64,000 nucleotides of DNA from NCBI GenBank assembly GCA_015067845.1, contig SVLT01000001.1, forward strand, positions 62,001 to 126,000, read 5' to 3'. The stretch's first letter is position 1. Every line of letters begins with the position of its first letter. The stretch comes from Oscillospiraceae bacterium (GTDB lineage Bacteria > Bacillota > Clostridia > Oscillospirales > Oscillospiraceae). The notes beneath the pieces are model-generated. The model saw nothing but the letters and a program-made list of their open reading frames with translations. It made no database searches and had not been told where the DNA came from. A program made the translations under genes and the position numbers. This document shows, piece by piece, positions 29,111-38,435 of the stretch.

Positions 29111-31399
29111 ATGTCAAACACAACAACATCAACACAGCTGATGGAGATCGCCCAGCGAATTCGGGAGATGCGCGAAATTTTGGGATTCAGCGTAGAAATG
29201 ATGGCAGCCAAGACAGAGGTTTCCGCCGATCTGTACTGTCAATACGAAAGCGGCGCATTGGATCTGCCCTTTACCTTTATGCACAAGTGCGCAAAGGCCT
29301 TCGGTCTGGAAATCACCGATCTGCTGGAGGGTCACAGCGCCAAGCTGTCCGGTTACACCGTCACCCGCTGTGGCAAGGGTCTGGTGACTGCCAGTGAGGA
29401 TGGCATCACCATTCAGGATATGGCGCCCATGTTCCGCAAAAAGCTGGCTACTCCCTACTGGGTCACCTATCACTATTCAGAAGATCTGCAGGATGAACCC
29501 ATCCACACCACCACCCACGACGGTCAGGAATTTAACCTGGTAGTTAAGGGCTCCATTCGTATCCGTGTGGGTGACCATGAGGAAGTGCTCAACGAAGGCG
29601 ACAGCATCTTCTATAAATCCTCTACTCCCCACGGCATGATCGCCATTAACGGTGAAGACGCAGTCTTCCTTTCCATGATCATGGCCAGCGACAAGACTGA
29701 CCAGGCGCTGAAGCTGGCACCTCAGCGTGCCGCAAAATCCGCAGACCCGGATGTCCATCCAGAGCAACGCCTGCTGTGCAACGAATTCGTTTGGGGTATC
29801 GAGGATGCCCAGGGCCGTATGACCGGCCTGAACTACGCAAACACCGACCGCTACAACTTCGCCTTTGATACTGTGGATGCCATTGCCCGTAAGGATCCGG
29901 ACAAGCTGGCGATGATCCACATTGCAAACGATTTGTCGGAACGCCGCTTCACCTTTAAGGATATGAAGGACGGTTCTTCCCAGTGCGCCAACTATTTCAA
30001 ATCTCTGGGTATCAAGCGGGGCGATCGGGTCATGGTGGTGCTGAAACGGCACTATCAGTTCTGGTTTGCAATTCTCGGTCTGCATAAACTGGGCGCGATA
30101 GCCATCCCGGCAACCAATCAGCTGATGGAGCACGACTTTACATACCGCTTCCAGGCAGGCGGTGTCAGCGCAATTCTCTGTACGGCTGACGGCGATACCG
30201 CCAACCAGGTGGACCTGGCTGAGCAGGTATCCGGCATGAAGCTGACCAAGATCCTGGTGGGCGGTCAAAAGGACGGTTGGCACGACTTTGACGAAGAATA
30301 CGGCCTGTACAGCCGCCGCTATGTCCGTGCCGAGGATGCGCCCTGTGGAGACGATCCCATGCTCATGCTCTTCACCTCCGGCACCACCGGCTATCCCAAG
30401 ATCGCCATGCACAGCTACAAATACGCGCTGGGCCACTATGTCACCGCCAAATACTGGCACATGGTGGAACGGGACGGCGTACACTTTACCATTTCCGAAA
30501 CCGGCTGGGGCAAAGCGCTTTGGGGCAAGCTCTACGGTCAGTGGCTCTGCGAGAGTGCCGTATTTGTATACGACTTCGACCGTTTTGACGCAGAAAAGAT
30601 CCTTCCCATGTTCAAGCAGTTTGGTATCACCACCTTCTGCGCGCCCCCCACTATGTACCGCATGCTGATCAAGCAGGATCTGAGCAAATACGACCTTTCA
30701 TCCATCCATCATGCCACCACCGCAGGCGAGGCTTTGAACCCCGAGGTGTTCTATCAGTTTGAAAAGGCCACCGGTCTGCGGATCTATGAGGGCTTCGGTC
30801 AGACGGAGATGACTCTCGGCATCGCAAACCTCATTGGCGACACCATCAAGCCCGGCGCAATGGGCAAGCCCATCCCCGGCTACGGCATCAGTATTGTGGA
30901 TGCGGATGGCAATCCTGTCCCCGACGGTGTCAACGGAGAGATCGTCATTCACACCGATCCGAAACCCACTTGCGGTGTGTTCCTGGGTTATTACAATAAT
31001 GAAGATGCCACGGGCGAGGTCTGGCACGACGGCATGTATCACACCGGCGACCTTGCCTGGCGTGATGAGGATGGCTACTACTGGTATGTGGGCCGTGCGG
31101 ATGATGTGATCAAGTCCTCCGGCTACCGGATCGGACCCTTTGAGATCGAAAGCACCATCATGGAGCTGCCCTATGTTCTGGAATGTGGCGTTTCCGCTGC
31201 ACCCGACGAGGTTCGCGGACAGGTCGTCAAGGCCAGCATCGTGCTGGTCCCCGGTACCGAAGGCACCGAGGAGCTGAAAAAGGAAATCCAGAATTACGTC
31301 AAGCAGCACACCGCTCCCTACAAGTATCCCCGTATCGTTGTATTCCGGGATGAACTGCCCAAGACAATCAGCGGTAAGATCATCCGCAACAAACTGTAA
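29111..31399 (+). CDS. HTH-cupin-acyl-CoA ligase fusion, copy 1
   Basis: 762 residues from the ATG at 29111 (AAAGGAGG upstream). Three modules: an XRE-type HTH (about 10-68), a cupin (about 130-182; TTTHDGQEFNLVVKG, GDSIFYKSSTPHG) as in small-molecule-responsive XRE-cupin regulators, then a full AMP-forming ligase (about 225-762) with FTSGTTGYPK near 420, GQTEMT, TGDLAWRDEDGYYWYVGRADD, SGYRIGPFE and catalytic Lys in TISGKIIRNKL. The ligase part resembles medium-chain (ACSM/MACS-type) acyl-CoA synthetases. Probably isoleucine T-box controlled; 2-methylbutyrate is a plausible substrate by inference. DNA binding by the HTH is untested. Confidence 0.9.
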   Translation: MSNTTTSTQLMEIAQRIREMREILGFSVEMMAAKTEVSADLYCQYESGALDLPFTFMHKCAKAFGLEITDLLEGHSAKLSGYTVTRCGKGLVTASEDGITIQDMAPMFRKKLATPYWVTYHYSEDLQDEPIHTTTHDGQEFNLVVKGSIRIRVGDHEEVLNEGDSIFYKSSTPHGMIAINGEDAVFLSMIMASDKTDQALKLAPQRAAKSADPDVHPEQRLLCNEFVWGIEDAQGRMTGLNYANTDRYNFAFDTVDAIARKDPDKLAMIHIANDLSERRFTFKDMKDGSSQCANYFKSLGIKRGDRVMVVLKRHYQFWFAILGLHKLGAIAIPATNQLMEHDFTYRFQAGGVSAILCTADGDTANQVDLAEQVSGMKLTKILVGGQKDGWHDFDEEYGLYSRRYVRAEDAPCGDDPMLMLFTSGTTGYPKIAMHSYKYALGHYVTAKYWHMVERDGVHFTISETGWGKALWGKLYGQWLCESAVFVYDFDRFDAEKILPMFKQFGITTFCAPPTMYRMLIKQDLSKYDLSSIHHATTAGEALNPEVFYQFEKATGLRIYEGFGQTEMTLGIANLIGDTIKPGAMGKPIPGYGISIVDADGNPVPDGVNGEIVIHTDPKPTCGVFLGYYNNEDATGEVWHDGMYHTGDLAWRDEDGYYWYVGRADDVIKSSGYRIGPFEIESTIMELPYVLECGVSAAPDEVRGQVVKASIVLVPGTEGTEELKKEIQNYVKQHTAPYKYPRIVVFRDELPKTISGKIIRNKL

Positions 31400-31415
31400 A
31401 ATACGCAGATAACCC

Positions 31416-31444
31416 TTGACATTCCTGCCTTTGAGTGGTATCAT
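31416..31444 (+). promoter_or_regulatory. promoter of the valine T-box operon
   Basis: TTGACA, 17-nt spacer, TATCAT, starting 16 nt after the stop of ligase copy 1. No terminator separates them, so read-through from upstream is possible. Confidence 0.85.
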
Positions 31445-31450
31445 TTTCTA

Positions 31451-31715
31451 GTCAAAATAATGGCAAAGACGGAGAGTTTCGACAAATATCTCATCCCAAG
31501 AGAATTGGCGGTCGGTGCGAGCCATGATGAGTCTTGTTGATTGTCGCTCCATCAGCCGGAAGGAAGAAAGCATCAGCCGGTAGAACCTTCCCGTGTCGGC
31601 CGCGTCAGAGCCCAATGAGTGGTATCTGAGATCATCAGATGCAATTTGAGTGGTACCGCGGGTATGTTTCCAACAAACTCGTCTCAAAGGTTATCTTTGA
31701 GACGAGTTTTCTCAA
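31451..31715 (+). promoter_or_regulatory. T-box riboswitch, valine specifier
   Basis: Stem I contains GGTCGGTGCGAGCC. The specifier loop lies between TCGACAA/TTGTTGA and GGAG/CTCC; its 5' side is AGTT and its 3' side TTGTCG, giving GUC (Val) followed by G, the same arrangement as in the valS leader. T-box GAGTGGTACCGCGGGT at 31648-31663; terminator AACTCGTCTCAAAG/CTTTGAGACGAGTT at 31676-31708 followed by TTCTC. Confidence 0.94.
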
Positions 31716-31731
31716 TTTTGTGAGGTGTATT

Positions 31732-34020
31732 ATGGACAAGATCATCACCGGAGTGGACAATAAAAACCGGGAGGTTGCTGCCCGTATTCGGGAGCTTCGT
31801 GAAGTCACGGGATATTCCGTAGAGGAAATGGCCCTTCGTACCGGTCTGAGCGTTGAAGAATATGTAGCTTGCGAATCCGGCAGCCGGGATCTGAGCATTG
31901 CGTTTTTGTACCACTGTACATTGAGCTTCGGCGTGGACATGGGCGACCTGTTGGAAGGCCGCAGCCCCAAGCTCCGTTCCTATGCCTTGACCCGCAGAGG
32001 TCAGGGTCAGCGGATCGAGGAAGCCCACAACATGGTCGGCTTCAACCTGGCGGCTGACTTCCGTAACCGTATCGCCCTGCCCCTTTACATGGATCTTCCC
32101 TACCGCCCCGGCGCAGAGACGGAGCCCATCCCCTTGACCACCCACGAAGGTCAGGAATGTGACATCGTCATCCGGGGCCATATGCGTATCCAGATAGGCG
32201 GACACACGGAAGTCCTGCACCCCGGAGACTGTATTTACTACAACAGCGCAACGCCCCACGGCATGGTGGCTGTGGACGGCGAGGACTGCGCGTTCTATGC
32301 CATTGTTCTGCGGAATCAGGCTGCCCGTGAGGGTGATGCAGATGCAACCGTGGTCTCCCCTGCCCAAATGCTCCCTGTTCCGGAAAAGGACAGCCGGATT
32401 TATCACGATTTCATTGATACGACCGTGGAAGACGGCGTTCTGACAAAAATCGACTTCAAGAATCCGGAGAAATTCAATTTTGCCTTCGATGTGGTGGACG
32501 AGCTTGCCCGGAGAAAGCCGGAAAAGCTGGCTATGCTCCATCTCTCCGAGGATGGCACAGAGCGTCGGTTTACTTTTAAGGACATTCAAAAGGAATCCGC
32601 CCGCGCGGCAAACTTCTTCAAGTCTCTGGGTATTCAGCGTGGTGACCGTGTCATGCTGGTGCTGAAACGGCATTATCAATTCTGGTTTGCGGTCATGGGT
32701 CTGAATAAGCTGGGCGCTGTGGCGATCCCTGCCCCCAACCAACTGCTGACCAAGGACTTTGCCTATCGGTTTGAGGCCGGCAATGTGAAAGCCATCCTCT
32801 GTACATCGGACGGCCAGGTGGCCGACTCTGTGGACGAAGCTGCTGCGACCTGCCCCAATCTGGAAATCAAGATCCTGGTTGGCGGCAAGCGTGACGGCTG
32901 GCACGATTTCGACGAGGAGTGCGCCATGTTCAGCAGCCGCTTCCCCCGTACCGAGGATGCTCCCTGCGGCAACGATCCCATGCTCATGTTCTTTACGTCC
33001 GGAACCTCCGGTTATCCTAAGCTTGCGGCCCACAATCACAAATATCCTCTGGGACACTTCATAACCGCGAAATACTGGCACCGCGTGGATCCTGACGGAC
33101 TGCACCTGACCATTTCCGACACCGGTTGGGCCAAGTCCATGTGGGGCAAGCTCTATGGACAGTGGCTGTGTGAAGCAGCGATCTTTGTCTACGACTTTGA
33201 CCGCTTTGACGGGGAAAAGATCCTGCCGCTGTTTGCAAAATATGGTATCACCACATTCTGTGCACCGCCTACCATGTATCGTATGCTGGCAAAGCAGGAT
33301 CTCAGCCGTTTCGATCTGAGCTCCATCGTCCATGCGTCCACCGCTGGCGAAGCTTTGAATCCCGAGGTTTACCGCCAATTCCAAAAGGCAACCGGTCTGA
33401 GCATCATGGAAGGCTTCGGTCAGTCCGAAAGCACTCTGATCATCGGCAATATCAATGGCAGCAGCCACAAGCTGGGCTCCATGGGTAAACCCGTTCCTCT
33501 GTACGATGTACATCTGCTGGACCCCAATGGGAACGAGGTGGATACCGGTGACACCGGTGAGATCTGTATCAACATTCAAAACGGTCTTCCCTGTGGCCTT
33601 GCCTATGCCTATGACGGCAACCCGGAGGTCACCGCAGAAACATGGCGTGACGGTTACTATCACACCGGTGACCTTGCCTGGCGTGATGAGGACGGCTACT
33701 ACTGGTATGTTGGTCGTGCGGATGATGTGATCAAGTCTTCCGGCTACCGGATCGGACCCTTCGAGATCGAAAGCACCATCATGGAGCTGCCCTATGTTCT
33801 GGAATGCGGTGTTTCCGCCGCACCGGATGAGGTTCGCGGACAGGTGGTCAAGGCCAGCATCGTTCTCGTCAACGGCTACGAAGGCAGCGACGCATTGGCA
33901 AAGGAAATTCAGGACTATGTCAAGCGCCGTACCGCACCCTACAAATACCCCAGAATCGTGGTATTCCGGGACAGCCTGCCCAAGACCACCAGCGGCAAGA
34001 TCATCAGAAAGCAGCTGTAA
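31732..34020 (+). CDS. HTH-cupin-acyl-CoA ligase fusion, copy 2
   Basis: 762 residues, a paralogue of the preceding fusion with the same three modules: HTH (about 14-70), cupin (about 132-185; TTHEGQECDIVIRG, GDCIYYNSATPHG) and ligase (about 225-762; FTSGTSGYPK, GQSES, catalytic Lys in TTSGKIIRKQL). The HTH and cupin differ clearly from copy 1, while about 70 residues around TGDLAWRDEDGYYW...VKASIVLV are identical, with nearly identical DNA. First gene of the operon continuing to ilvE, under a valine T-box. Isobutyrate is a plausible substrate by inference. Confidence 0.9.
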   Translation: MDKIITGVDNKNREVAARIRELREVTGYSVEEMALRTGLSVEEYVACESGSRDLSIAFLYHCTLSFGVDMGDLLEGRSPKLRSYALTRRGQGQRIEEAHNMVGFNLAADFRNRIALPLYMDLPYRPGAETEPIPLTTHEGQECDIVIRGHMRIQIGGHTEVLHPGDCIYYNSATPHGMVAVDGEDCAFYAIVLRNQAAREGDADATVVSPAQMLPVPEKDSRIYHDFIDTTVEDGVLTKIDFKNPEKFNFAFDVVDELARRKPEKLAMLHLSEDGTERRFTFKDIQKESARAANFFKSLGIQRGDRVMLVLKRHYQFWFAVMGLNKLGAVAIPAPNQLLTKDFAYRFEAGNVKAILCTSDGQVADSVDEAAATCPNLEIKILVGGKRDGWHDFDEECAMFSSRFPRTEDAPCGNDPMLMFFTSGTSGYPKLAAHNHKYPLGHFITAKYWHRVDPDGLHLTISDTGWAKSMWGKLYGQWLCEAAIFVYDFDRFDGEKILPLFAKYGITTFCAPPTMYRMLAKQDLSRFDLSSIVHASTAGEALNPEVYRQFQKATGLSIMEGFGQSESTLIIGNINGSSHKLGSMGKPVPLYDVHLLDPNGNEVDTGDTGEICINIQNGLPCGLAYAYDGNPEVTAETWRDGYYHTGDLAWRDEDGYYWYVGRADDVIKSSGYRIGPFEIESTIMELPYVLECGVSAAPDEVRGQVVKASIVLVNGYEGSDALAKEIQDYVKRRTAPYKYPRIVVFRDSLPKTTSGKIIRKQL

Positions 34021-34022
34021 TT

Positions 34023-34715
34023 ATGGAACATAAACGCGTTACGCTTTTTGCCGGACACTACGGCTCCGGTAAGACCAACATCGCCGTAAATTACGCGCTT
34101 TATCTTGCCAAAAATGGCAAGAAAGTGTGCATCGGCGACCTGGATATTGTCAATCCCTATTTTCGCACCAAGGACAGCGCAGAGGTACTGGATGCGGCAG
34201 GTGTGGAGCTGATCAGCCCCCAATTTGCCAACACCAATGTGGACCTGCCCGCTCTTCCGGCGGAAGCCTACCGTCTGGTAGAAGACAAAAGTATCTATGC
34301 CATCATGGACATCGGCGGTGATGACCGGGGTGCTTATGCCCTGGGCCGTTATACGCCCGCAATCCTGGCGGAGAATGATTACCGCATGGTTTTCGTTGCC
34401 AACTGCTACCGTCCCTTGACCAAGACGCCGGAAGATGCGCTGGAAGTGATGCGGGAAATTGAAGCAGCCTGTGGCATGCGCTTTACCTGCACCGTCAACA
34501 ACTCTCACCTGGGAGATCTGACGACACCACAGACGATTCTGGACTCTGCTGAGTATATCAAAAAGCTGTGTGATCTTTCCGGTCTTCCTCTGTGGCTGAC
34601 CACTGCCAAGGAAGATGTGGCAAAACAAATGGACGGCGTTTTCCCTCTGCGTTTGCAGGAAAAATACTTTGATTTACCGCCTCAGAAGCCGGCTAACCGG
34701 CCCCTGTGGGGATAA
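34023..34715 (+). CDS. MinD/ParA-like P-loop ATPase
   Basis: 230 residues, 2 nt after the ligase. Walker A-like AGHYGSGKTNIAV (about 10-22), then DLDIVNPYFRTKD and a Walker B-like MDIGGDD (about 95-101). The fold matches CobQ/MinD/NifH-type deviant P-loop ATPases. It sits between the acyl-CoA ligase and the oxidoreductase subunits. A role in assembling or activating the iron-sulfur enzyme is conceivable but not shown by sequence; no metal-binding CxxC is seen. Confidence 0.8.
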   Translation: MEHKRVTLFAGHYGSGKTNIAVNYALYLAKNGKKVCIGDLDIVNPYFRTKDSAEVLDAAGVELISPQFANTNVDLPALPAEAYRLVEDKSIYAIMDIGGDDRGAYALGRYTPAILAENDYRMVFVANCYRPLTKTPEDALEVMREIEAACGMRFTCTVNNSHLGDLTTPQTILDSAEYIKKLCDLSGLPLWLTTAKEDVAKQMDGVFPLRLQEKYFDLPPQKPANRPLWG

Positions 34716-34738
34716 AGATTCTTTAAGGAGGAATCCCA

Positions 34739-34945
34739 ATGGCAAAAGTTACATTCAAAACCGACTTGTGCAAAGGCTGTGGCCTGTGTGTCAACGCCTG
34801 CCCCAAGGGTATCCTGGCTATCGCCACCGATACGATCAACAAGAAAGGCTATTCCCCCGCGGTCATGACCGATCAGGAAAAGTGCATCGCATGCGCCTTC
34901 TGCGCTACCATGTGTCCTGACTGTATCATCACCGTGGAGAAGTAA
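34739..34945 (+). CDS. vorD: 2-oxoacid:ferredoxin oxidoreductase delta subunit (2x[4Fe-4S] ferredoxin)
   Basis: 68 residues with two [4Fe-4S] motifs: CKGCGLCVNACPKG and CIACAFCATMCPDC. It passes electrons between the TPP-bound intermediate and external ferredoxin. AAGGAGG upstream; followed after 11 nt by the alpha subunit. Confidence 0.93.
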   Translation: MAKVTFKTDLCKGCGLCVNACPKGILAIATDTINKKGYSPAVMTDQEKCIACAFCATMCPDCIITVEK

Positions 34946-34956
34946 GGAGGTAAATT

Positions 34957-36018
34957 ATGGAACAGAAAGTTCTGATGAAGGGCAACGAAGCCATCGCAGA
35001 AGCCGCCATCCGTGCCGGCTGCCGCCATTACTTCGGATATCCCATCACACCCCAAACCGAAATTGCCGCTTACATGGCAAAGAAAATGCCCAAGATCGGC
35101 GGCGTTTTCCTGCAAGCGGAAAGTGAAGTTGCATCCATCAATATGGTCTATGGCGCTGCTGCTACCGGTATGCGTGTTATGACCTCCTCCTCCAGCCCCG
35201 GAATCTCTCTGAAAACCGAAGGTCTGAGCTACATCGCCGGTTCCGACATTCCCGCATTGGTGGTCAATGTTCAGCGCGGTGGCCCCGGTCTGGGCGGTAT
35301 TCAGCCTTCTCAGTCCGACTATTTCCAGGCTACCAAGGGTGGCGGTCACGGTGACTATCGCATGATCGTCCTTGCTCCTGCATCCGTCCAGGAAATGGCA
35401 AGCCTGACCATCAAGGGCTTCAACCTGGCGGACAAGTATCTGATGACCTCCATGATCCTGGCAGACGGCACCATCGGTCAGATGATGGAACCCATCTCTT
35501 TTGAGGATGCTGAGATCGAGAATTACGAAAAGCCCTGGGCACTGACCGGTACAAACTGTGAGCGCAAGCACAACATCGTCAACTCTCTGTACCTGAAACC
35601 CGAGGAGCTGGAAGTCAAGAACTTTGAACGCTACGAGCGTTACAAGATCGTAGAAGAAAACGAACCCATGTGGGAAGAGTACATGATGGATGACGCGGAG
35701 TATTGCGTCGTAGCATTCGGTATCGCATCCCGTGTGGCAAAAAATGCGGTTGTTGCGGCCCGTGCTGAGGGCATTAAGGTGGGTCTGATCCGTCCCATCA
35801 CTCTGTGGCCCTTCCCCAAAGCTCCCCTGCTGGCTGCTGCCGACAAGGTCAAGGGTTTTGTGAGCGTGGAGCTGAATATGGGTCAGATGATCGAAGACAT
35901 CAAGCTGGCGACCCAGTGCAAAAAGCCCGTCGGTCTGTGCAACCGTGCCGGCGGCATGATTCCCAGCCCCGACCAGGTTCTGGAATCCATTAAGAACGCA
36001 ACGAAAGGAGTTTACTGA
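34957..36018 (+). CDS. vorB: 2-oxoisovalerate:ferredoxin oxidoreductase alpha subunit VorB
   Basis: 353 residues. Pyrimidine-binding and transketolase-C-like domains of the PorA/VorB/KorA family: [10 protein letters not shown], the [19 protein letters not shown] stretch, [10 protein letters not shown] and [11 protein letters not shown]. With the separate delta, beta and gamma genes this is the four-subunit form. The sequence type fits VOR/KOR; the BCAT and acyl-CoA ligase neighbours favour branched-chain 2-oxoacids. Reversible: oxidative decarboxylation to acyl-CoA or reductive carboxylation. Confidence 0.92.
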   Translation: MEQKVLMKGNEAIAEAAIRAGCRHYFGYPITPQTEIAAYMAKKMPKIGGVFLQAESEVASINMVYGAAATGMRVMTSSSSPGISLKTEGLSYIAGSDIPALVVNVQRGGPGLGGIQPSQSDYFQATKGGGHGDYRMIVLAPASVQEMASLTIKGFNLADKYLMTSMILADGTIGQMMEPISFEDAEIENYEKPWALTGTNCERKHNIVNSLYLKPEELEVKNFERYERYKIVEENEPMWEEYMMDDAEYCVVAFGIASRVAKNAVVAARAEGIKVGLIRPITLWPFPKAPLLAAADKVKGFVSVELNMGQMIEDIKLATQCKKPVGLCNRAGGMIPSPDQVLESIKNATKGVY

Positions 36019-36019
36019 T

Positions 36020-36778
36020 ATGGCAGTTGTATTTGAAAAACCCAAGGCACTGACCGATGCAGTGCTCCACTATTGCCCCGGCTGTCCCCACGGCATTATC
36101 CACCGCTTGGTTGCTGAAGTGCTGGACGAGCTGGGTATTGAGGGCAAGGCCATCGGCGTTGCGCCCGTTGGCTGTGCCGTTATGGCCTACGATTACTTCG
36201 CCTGCGATATGATCGAAGCAGCACACGGCCGTGCCCCGGCTGTGGCGACCGGTATCAAGCGCTGCCGTCCTGATAATGTGGTCTTCACCTATCAGGGTGA
36301 CGGCGACCTGGCGTCCATCGGTATGGCTGAAACCGTCCATTCCGCCGCCAGAAACGAGAACATCACTATCATCTTCGTCAACAATGCCATTTACGGCATG
36401 ACCGGCGGTCAGATGGCTCCCACCTCCCTGCCCGGACAGGTCACCCAGACCTCTCCCTATGGCCGTGATGTGAAGCACTGCGGCTGGCCCATCCGCGTCA
36501 GCGAAATGCTGGCAACCCTGGAAGGCCCCGAGTACATCGCCCGTGTGGCTGTCAACAATGTCAAAAACGTAAAGAACGCCAAGAAGGCTATCAAGAAGGC
36601 ATTTGAAAATCAGATCGCCGGTAAGGGCTTCTCCTTGGTGGAAGTGGTTTCCGCTTGTCCCACTAACTGGGGTATGACGCCCCAGAAGGCTCTGGAATGG
36701 GTGGAAAGCGATATGCTCCCCTACTATCCCATTGGCGTATACAAGGACCGCAGCGCCGCAAAGGAGGGTCAGGAATGA
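36020..36778 (+). CDS. vorA: 2-oxoacid:ferredoxin oxidoreductase beta (TPP-binding) subunit VorA
   Basis: 252 residues. CPGCPHG at about 16-22, the TPP/Mg motif [30 protein letters not shown] (written here as GDGD...NN, about 93-122) and [11 protein letters not shown]. Binds thiamine pyrophosphate; catalytic partner of VorB. Starts 1 nt after the alpha subunit stop and overlaps the gamma subunit by ATGA. Confidence 0.93.
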   Translation: MAVVFEKPKALTDAVLHYCPGCPHGIIHRLVAEVLDELGIEGKAIGVAPVGCAVMAYDYFACDMIEAAHGRAPAVATGIKRCRPDNVVFTYQGDGDLASIGMAETVHSAARNENITIIFVNNAIYGMTGGQMAPTSLPGQVTQTSPYGRDVKHCGWPIRVSEMLATLEGPEYIARVAVNNVKNVKNAKKAIKKAFENQIAGKGFSLVEVVSACPTNWGMTPQKALEWVESDMLPYYPIGVYKDRSAAKEGQE

Positions 36779-37311
36779 AAACCACACAAATTCTGATCGC
36801 TGGCTTTGGCGGACAAGGTATTCTGTTTGCCGGTAAGTTCCTGGCCTACAAGGGACTGGTAGAAGATCAAAATGTCTCCTGGCTTCCTTCCTATGGCCCG
36901 GAAATGCGCGGCGGCACCGCCAATTGCAGCATCATTCTTTCCGACGCGCCCGTGGGCAGCCCCATCATCACCAATCCCGATGTGCTGGTCGCCATGAACC
37001 TGCCCAGCCTGACCAAGTATATGGACACCGTCGTTCCCGGCGGCAAAATCATTGTGGACTCCACCCTGATCGCTGAGAAGGTCACCCGTACGGATGTGGA
37101 TGTTTACTATGTTCCTGCGTCTGCCATGGCAAAGGAAGCCGGTTACACCACTCTGGCCAATATGGTGCTCATGGGTAAGCTGATCAAAGAGACCGGCGTG
37201 GTTTCCTTTGATAACAACCAGGCAACCTTTGAGAAATTCATTCCTGCCAAGAAAGCCGCATTGATCGAGCAGAACTGCAAGGCATTGCAGGCCGGTTTTG
37301 ACTACGTATAA
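36775..37311 (+). CDS. vorC: 2-oxoacid:ferredoxin oxidoreductase gamma subunit VorC
   Basis: 178 residues from the ATG at 36775, overlapping the beta subunit stop as ATGA. Family pattern [16 protein letters not shown] near the N-terminus, then [20 protein letters not shown]. This domain helps bind CoA/substrate in the PFOR fold. A longer in-frame start lies inside vorA and is rejected. Confidence 0.93.
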   Translation: MKTTQILIAGFGGQGILFAGKFLAYKGLVEDQNVSWLPSYGPEMRGGTANCSIILSDAPVGSPIITNPDVLVAMNLPSLTKYMDTVVPGGKIIVDSTLIAEKVTRTDVDVYYVPASAMAKEAGYTTLANMVLMGKLIKETGVVSFDNNQATFEKFIPAKKAALIEQNCKALQAGFDYV

Positions 37312-37324
37312 AAGGAGATCCGTT

Positions 37325-38395
37325 ATGCTGGATATCAAAATCACAAAAACAACCGAACCCAAGGAAAAGCCCGTCCCGGGTCAAAAGCTTGGTTTTGGCA
37401 AGATCTTCACGGATCACATGTTCGTGATGAACTACACAGAGGGCAAGGGCTGGCACGACGCCAGAATCGAACCCTTCCACAACATCAGCCTCTCCCCTGC
37501 CGCCATGGTTTACCACTACGGTCAGGAAATGTTCGAGGGTCTGAAGGCCTACAAAAATCCTGACGGCGAGGTATTCCTGTTCCGTCCGGATATGAACGCC
37601 AAGCGCACCAACAACACCAATGACCGTCTGGTCATTCCTCAGATCCCCATCGAGGATTTTGTCCAGGCCGTCAGTGCTGTTGTGGATGTGGACCGGGACT
37701 GGATCCCCTCCGATCCCGGCACCTCTCTCTACATCCGCCCCTTTATCATCGCAACCGATGAATTCCTGGGCGTTGCACCCTCCAAGACCTATCTGTTCAT
37801 GGTCATTCTGTCTCCCAGCGGTGCTTACTATGAAAGTGGCCTTGCCCCCGTTGGTATCTGGATCGAGGATGAGTATGTCCGGGCTGTCCGCGGCGGCATT
37901 GGCTTTGCCAAGACCGGCGGCAACTATGCGGCCAGCTTGATCGCCCAGAAGAAGGCTCACGATGCCGGCTTCTCCCAGGTTCTCTGGCTGGACGGCGTGG
38001 AGCGCAAGTACATTGAGGAAGTTGGCGCGATGAACATCTTCTTCAAGATCGCCGGCAAGGTGGTCACACCTGCTCTCAGCGGTTCTATTCTGCCCGGTAT
38101 TACCCGGGATTCCGTCATTGCTCTGTGCAAGTCCTGGGGCTATGAAGTGGAGGAACGGAAGATCTCCGTGGACGAATTGCTGCAAGCCCAGGCTGACGGC
38201 ACTCTGGAAGAGTGCTGGGGCACCGGCACAGCAGCGGTTATCTCCCCTGTCGGCAAGCTGCGTTACAAGGACGATGTCATGGACATCCAGAACGGCCAGA
38301 CCGGCGAATTGAGCCACAAGCTGTACGATACCATCACCGGTATCCAGTTGGGATTGCTGCCCGACGAAATGGGCTGGCGTGTAAAGGTTGGCTAA
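37325..38395 (+). CDS. ilvE: branched-chain amino acid aminotransferase
   Basis: 356 residues from the ATG at 37325 (AAAAGGAGATCCGTT upstream). Fold type IV PLP enzyme of the long IlvE/BCAT class: YGQEMFEGLKAY, RPDMNAKR, SLYIRPF, the PLP-lysine region FAKTGGNYAAS, LWLDGVERKYIEEVGAMN and GTGTAAVISPVG. It interconverts Leu/Ile/Val and their 2-oxoacids with glutamate. Last gene of the valine T-box operon, so the oxoacids handled by VOR feed directly into it. Confidence 0.96.
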   Translation: MLDIKITKTTEPKEKPVPGQKLGFGKIFTDHMFVMNYTEGKGWHDARIEPFHNISLSPAAMVYHYGQEMFEGLKAYKNPDGEVFLFRPDMNAKRTNNTNDRLVIPQIPIEDFVQAVSAVVDVDRDWIPSDPGTSLYIRPFIIATDEFLGVAPSKTYLFMVILSPSGAYYESGLAPVGIWIEDEYVRAVRGGIGFAKTGGNYAASLIAQKKAHDAGFSQVLWLDGVERKYIEEVGAMNIFFKIAGKVVTPALSGSILPGITRDSVIALCKSWGYEVEERKISVDELLQAQADGTLEECWGTGTAAVISPVGKLRYKDDVMDIQNGQTGELSHKLYDTITGIQLGLLPDEMGWRVKVG

Positions 38396-38401
38396 ATAAT
38401 G

Positions 38402-38434
38402 AAAGAGCCTGTTGCGTTTGCAACAGGCTCTTAA
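38402..38434. terminator. bidirectional terminator
   Basis: AAGAGCCTGTTGC/GCAACAGGCTCTT with a weak T tract. It ends the ilvE operon and the convergent amidohydrolase gene. Confidence 0.75.
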
Positions 38435-38435
38435 C

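Noticed and set aside
31684..33663. 659-codon open frame on minus through ligase copy 2
   Set aside because: Shadow of the HTH-cupin-ligase gene, with composition typical of reverse-complement frames.
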